Below are positions 24,749-26,656 of a stretch of DNA of 26,656 bases, in pieces. The stretch lies in NCBI GenBank assembly GCA_937884735.1, contig CAKZYI010000462.1, positions 1-26,656 on the forward strand. The letters are read 5' to 3'. Source of the DNA: an uncultured Pleurocapsa sp. GTDB taxonomy: Bacteria; Cyanobacteriota; Cyanobacteriia; Cyanobacteriales; Xenococcaceae. The first letter of the stretch is position 1; each line of letters begins with the position of its first letter. The notes beneath the pieces were generated by a model. The model searched no databases, was not told where the DNA came from, and worked only from the letters and a program-made list of their open reading frames with translations. The position numbers were made by a program, and so were the translations under genes.

Positions 24749-24958
24749 ATGTCTTCTTTGGAAAAACGTTTGGCTGTATTTCGCAAGTTACCCCTCAGAG
24801 CGCAGTTAGCTACTATTACCTCTACAAAAGCCAATGCTGTTCTCAGTCAGAATAAAGAATACATTGCTAGCTTAGAGCAAATTCATGCTGAATGTCTGCA
24901 TGTTGCTAACCCTGAAAAAAAGGCAACCTACAACAAAGCAAAAGAACTTCTTGAATGA
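24749..24958 (+). CDS. 69-residue protein, unknown function
   Basis: A short helical basic protein (EKRLAVFRKLPLRAQLATIT, then YIASLEQIHAECLHVANPEK). I recognise no family. It is divergent from the exported-protein gene. Its TGA stop at 24956-24958 coincides with the beginning of the heptamer array, so the C-terminus may have been set by the repeat. A real gene is likely from amino-acid composition but not certain. Confidence 0.5.
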   Translation: MSSLEKRLAVFRKLPLRAQLATITSTKANAVLSQNKEYIASLEQIHAECLHVANPEKKATYNKAKELLE

Positions 24959-25013
24959 GGAACAAGGAATGAGGAGCGAGAAACAAGGAGCGAGGAGTAT
25001 AGAGTAAGGGTAA
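24958..25013 (+). repeat. Heptanucleotide tandem array (8 units)
   Basis: AGGAACA, AGGAATG, AGGAGCG, AGAAACA, AGGAGCG, AGGAGTA, TAGAGTA, AGGGTAA. It has the same consensus as the array at 11128-11169. A ninth, weaker unit TTGAATG (24951-24957) precedes it and includes part of the preceding stop codon. It ends 7 nt before the yyaL-like ATG, and its last AGGG may serve as that gene's ribosome site. Confidence 0.88.
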
Positions 25014-25020
25014 ATGACAA

Positions 25021-26656
25021 ATGTCTAATCATCTTGAATCGAGTCAAAGTCTTTATTTACGCAAACATGCTGAGAATCCAATTGATTGGTGGTATTGGTG
25101 TGATGAGGCTTTAGAAAATGCTAAGGAAAATAACAAGCCTATATTCTTGTCGATTGGCTACTCTAGCTGTCACTGGTGTACGGTAATGGAAGGAGAAGCT
25201 TTTTCGGATAATGCGATCGCAGATTATTTGAATGCTAATTTTGTCCCGATCAAAGTCGATCGCGAGGAAAGACCAGATATCGACAGTATTTATATGCAAG
25301 CATTGCAGATGATGACTGGTCAGGGTGGTTGGCCTTTGAATATCTTTCTTAATCCTGACGATCTTATACCTTTTTATGGTGGTACTTATTTCCCCGTTCA
25401 ACCTAAATATGGTCGTCCTGGTTTTTTAGAAACTCTCCAGGCAATACGACGTTTTTATGATAGTGAGCCAGAAAAATTAACGTCGTTTAAAACAGAAATT
25501 TTAAGAAATCTTCAGCAGTCTGCTTTATTACCTGTTAATCAAGAAGATATTCTCACAAAAGACTTGCTAGCTCAAGGAATAGACGCGAATTCTGCTGCTA
25601 TTCAACCAAACGATCCTGGTCGTCCTAGCTTTCCTATGATTCCTTATTCTACGATCGCTTTACTGGGAAGTCGTTATCATACTGAACATATATCTTACCC
25701 TCATGCTTAATCTCAACTCTTAGGATTATATTTAGTTACGGGTGGTATATTAGACCTTGTAGCGTGCTGATTTCATCGCTATACCGTAGATAATCATTGG
25801 ACAGTCCCCCATTTTGAGAAAATGCTCTATGATAATGGGCAAATTTTAGAATATTTAGCCGATTTGTGGAGTAAAGGAGTCAAACAACCAGCAGTCAAAA
25901 GAGCGATCGCAGGTACGGTAAGCTGGCTACAGCGAGAAATGACCCACGCTGACGGTTATTTTTATGCTGCACAGGATGCGGATAATTTCACTACCCCAGA
26001 AGAAGCCGAACCAGAAGAGGGTGCTTTTTATGTGTGGAGTTACGCTGAATTAGAATCTACATTGAGCGCAGCAGAATTAGCTGAATTAGAGCAGGAATTC
26101 GATATTACGACTAATGGCAACTTTGAAGGTAATATTGTTCTTCAACGCACCAGAAACGAGGAATTGTCGGATAGTTTAGAGCAAGCTTTAGATAAGTTAT
26201 TTACAGTACGCTATGGCAAGTCTATCGCTCAAGTGAGTACTTTCTCTCCTGCGAAAAACAATCACGAAGCAAAAAGTAATAACTGGTCGGGACGCATTCC
26301 TCCCGTTACCGATACCAAAGGAATCTTGGCTTGGAATAGCTTAATGATATCGGGTTTAGCTAGGGCTTTTGCTGTATTTAGAGATGAAACACATTTAGAT
26401 TTATCGGTTAATCTACAGTTAGCAATTAGTGCAGTTGAATTTATTTTAGAAAATCAATGGATTGAAGATAGATTGCAACGTCTTAACTATGATGGTGTAG
26501 CAACTATCCCCGCACAGTCGGAAGATTATGCTTTTTTAATCAAAGCAATATTAGAATTGCACAATGCGTGTCCCAGGAATAGCCAATGATTAGAAAACGC
26601 AATAAGAATCAAAGCAGAGTATGAAGAATTACTTAGGAGTAATGAAACGGTAGGCT
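25021..26656 (+). pseudogene. YyaL/SSP411-family thioredoxin-fold protein, three in-frame stops, 3' partial
   Basis: The family (related to human SPATA20) joins an N-terminal thioredoxin-like domain to an (alpha/alpha)6 barrel; its function is not well defined. The N-terminal part is intact: NPIDWWYWCDEAL, SSCHWCTVMEGEAF (CxxC), KVDREERPDIDSIYMQ and GGWPLNIFL. Stops in the same frame lie at TAA 25708-25710 (codon 230), TGA 25768-25770 (codon 250) and TGA 26587-26589 (codon 523). Around them family-conserved residues appear changed by single bases: GGIYDHVGGGFHRYTVD is expected where GGILDLVAC-stop-FHRYTVD is read. No frameshift occurs; VPHFEKMLYDNGQI resumes normally. The last stop replaces a usual Trp (QWLE). 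The frame continues to the window end. Decay and consensus error are both possible. Confidence 0.83.

Noticed and set aside
1828..26656. Reassigned stop codon (TGA read as Gly, or stop readthrough) to explain the interrupted genes
   Set aside because: Both TAA and TGA are involved, the expected residues differ (Lys, Gly, Trp), and TGA serves as an ordinary stop for other genes such as those ending at 4945 and 24958.

Overview
The window reads as a cyanobacterial chromosome segment of moderate-to-low GC. About twenty copies of the palindrome GCGATCGC (HIP1), characteristic of cyanobacteria, are scattered through genes and gaps. The gene set agrees: a CrhR-type RNA helicase behind the tail of a probable rimO, an SLH-domain porin, zinc-ribbon/FHA Ser/Thr kinase and PP2C signalling proteins, folate-dependent TrmFO, and several small proteins typical of cyanobacteria. 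A large unicellular or baeocyte-forming lineage is possible, but the sequence does not prove a genus. No rRNA, tRNA, CRISPR array, prophage or transposase gene was seen.

Layout. 1-1650: rimO tail and crhR. 1828-2940: threonine synthase interrupted by an in-frame stop. 3319-4945: trmFO and a two-helix membrane protein, then a gene-free ~690-nt gap with hairpins. 5635-8964: a same-strand signalling pair, a zinc-ribbon/kinase-like/PP2C phosphatase followed by an FHA/zinc-ribbon/Ser-Thr kinase. 9097-11156: a small conserved protein and a secreted subtilisin-like protease whose last codons lie in a heptamer repeat. 11268-14202: rplI, sppA, aroH and a pentapeptide-repeat protein. 14419-17735: leucyl aminopeptidase and an outer-membrane porin with a clear terminator. 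17821-18102: a 282-bp MITE-like element with 19-bp perfect inverted ends. 18222-20963: a periplasmic M48 metalloprotease, a membrane protein and a 52-residue conserved protein with a terminator. 21305-21748: a HicA/HicB-like toxin-antitoxin pair. 21884-24178: glycogen branching enzyme interrupted by one TGA. 24357-26656: a secreted small protein, a 69-residue ORF, an eight-unit heptamer array, and a thioredoxin-fold YyaL/SSP411-family gene carrying three in-frame stops and running off the end.

The most unusual feature is that three otherwise well-conserved genes (thrC, glgB, the yyaL-like gene) carry in-frame stops without any frameshift. In thrC and yyaL the stops sit in tight clusters of apparent base substitutions, largely A>T, T>A and G>T, at otherwise conserved residues. 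Genuine gene decay and local consensus error are both possible, and raw-read coverage would decide. The best evidence for mobile DNA is the MITE-like element. The best functional association is the phosphatase-kinase pair. I did not find a clearly new defence or biosynthetic system.
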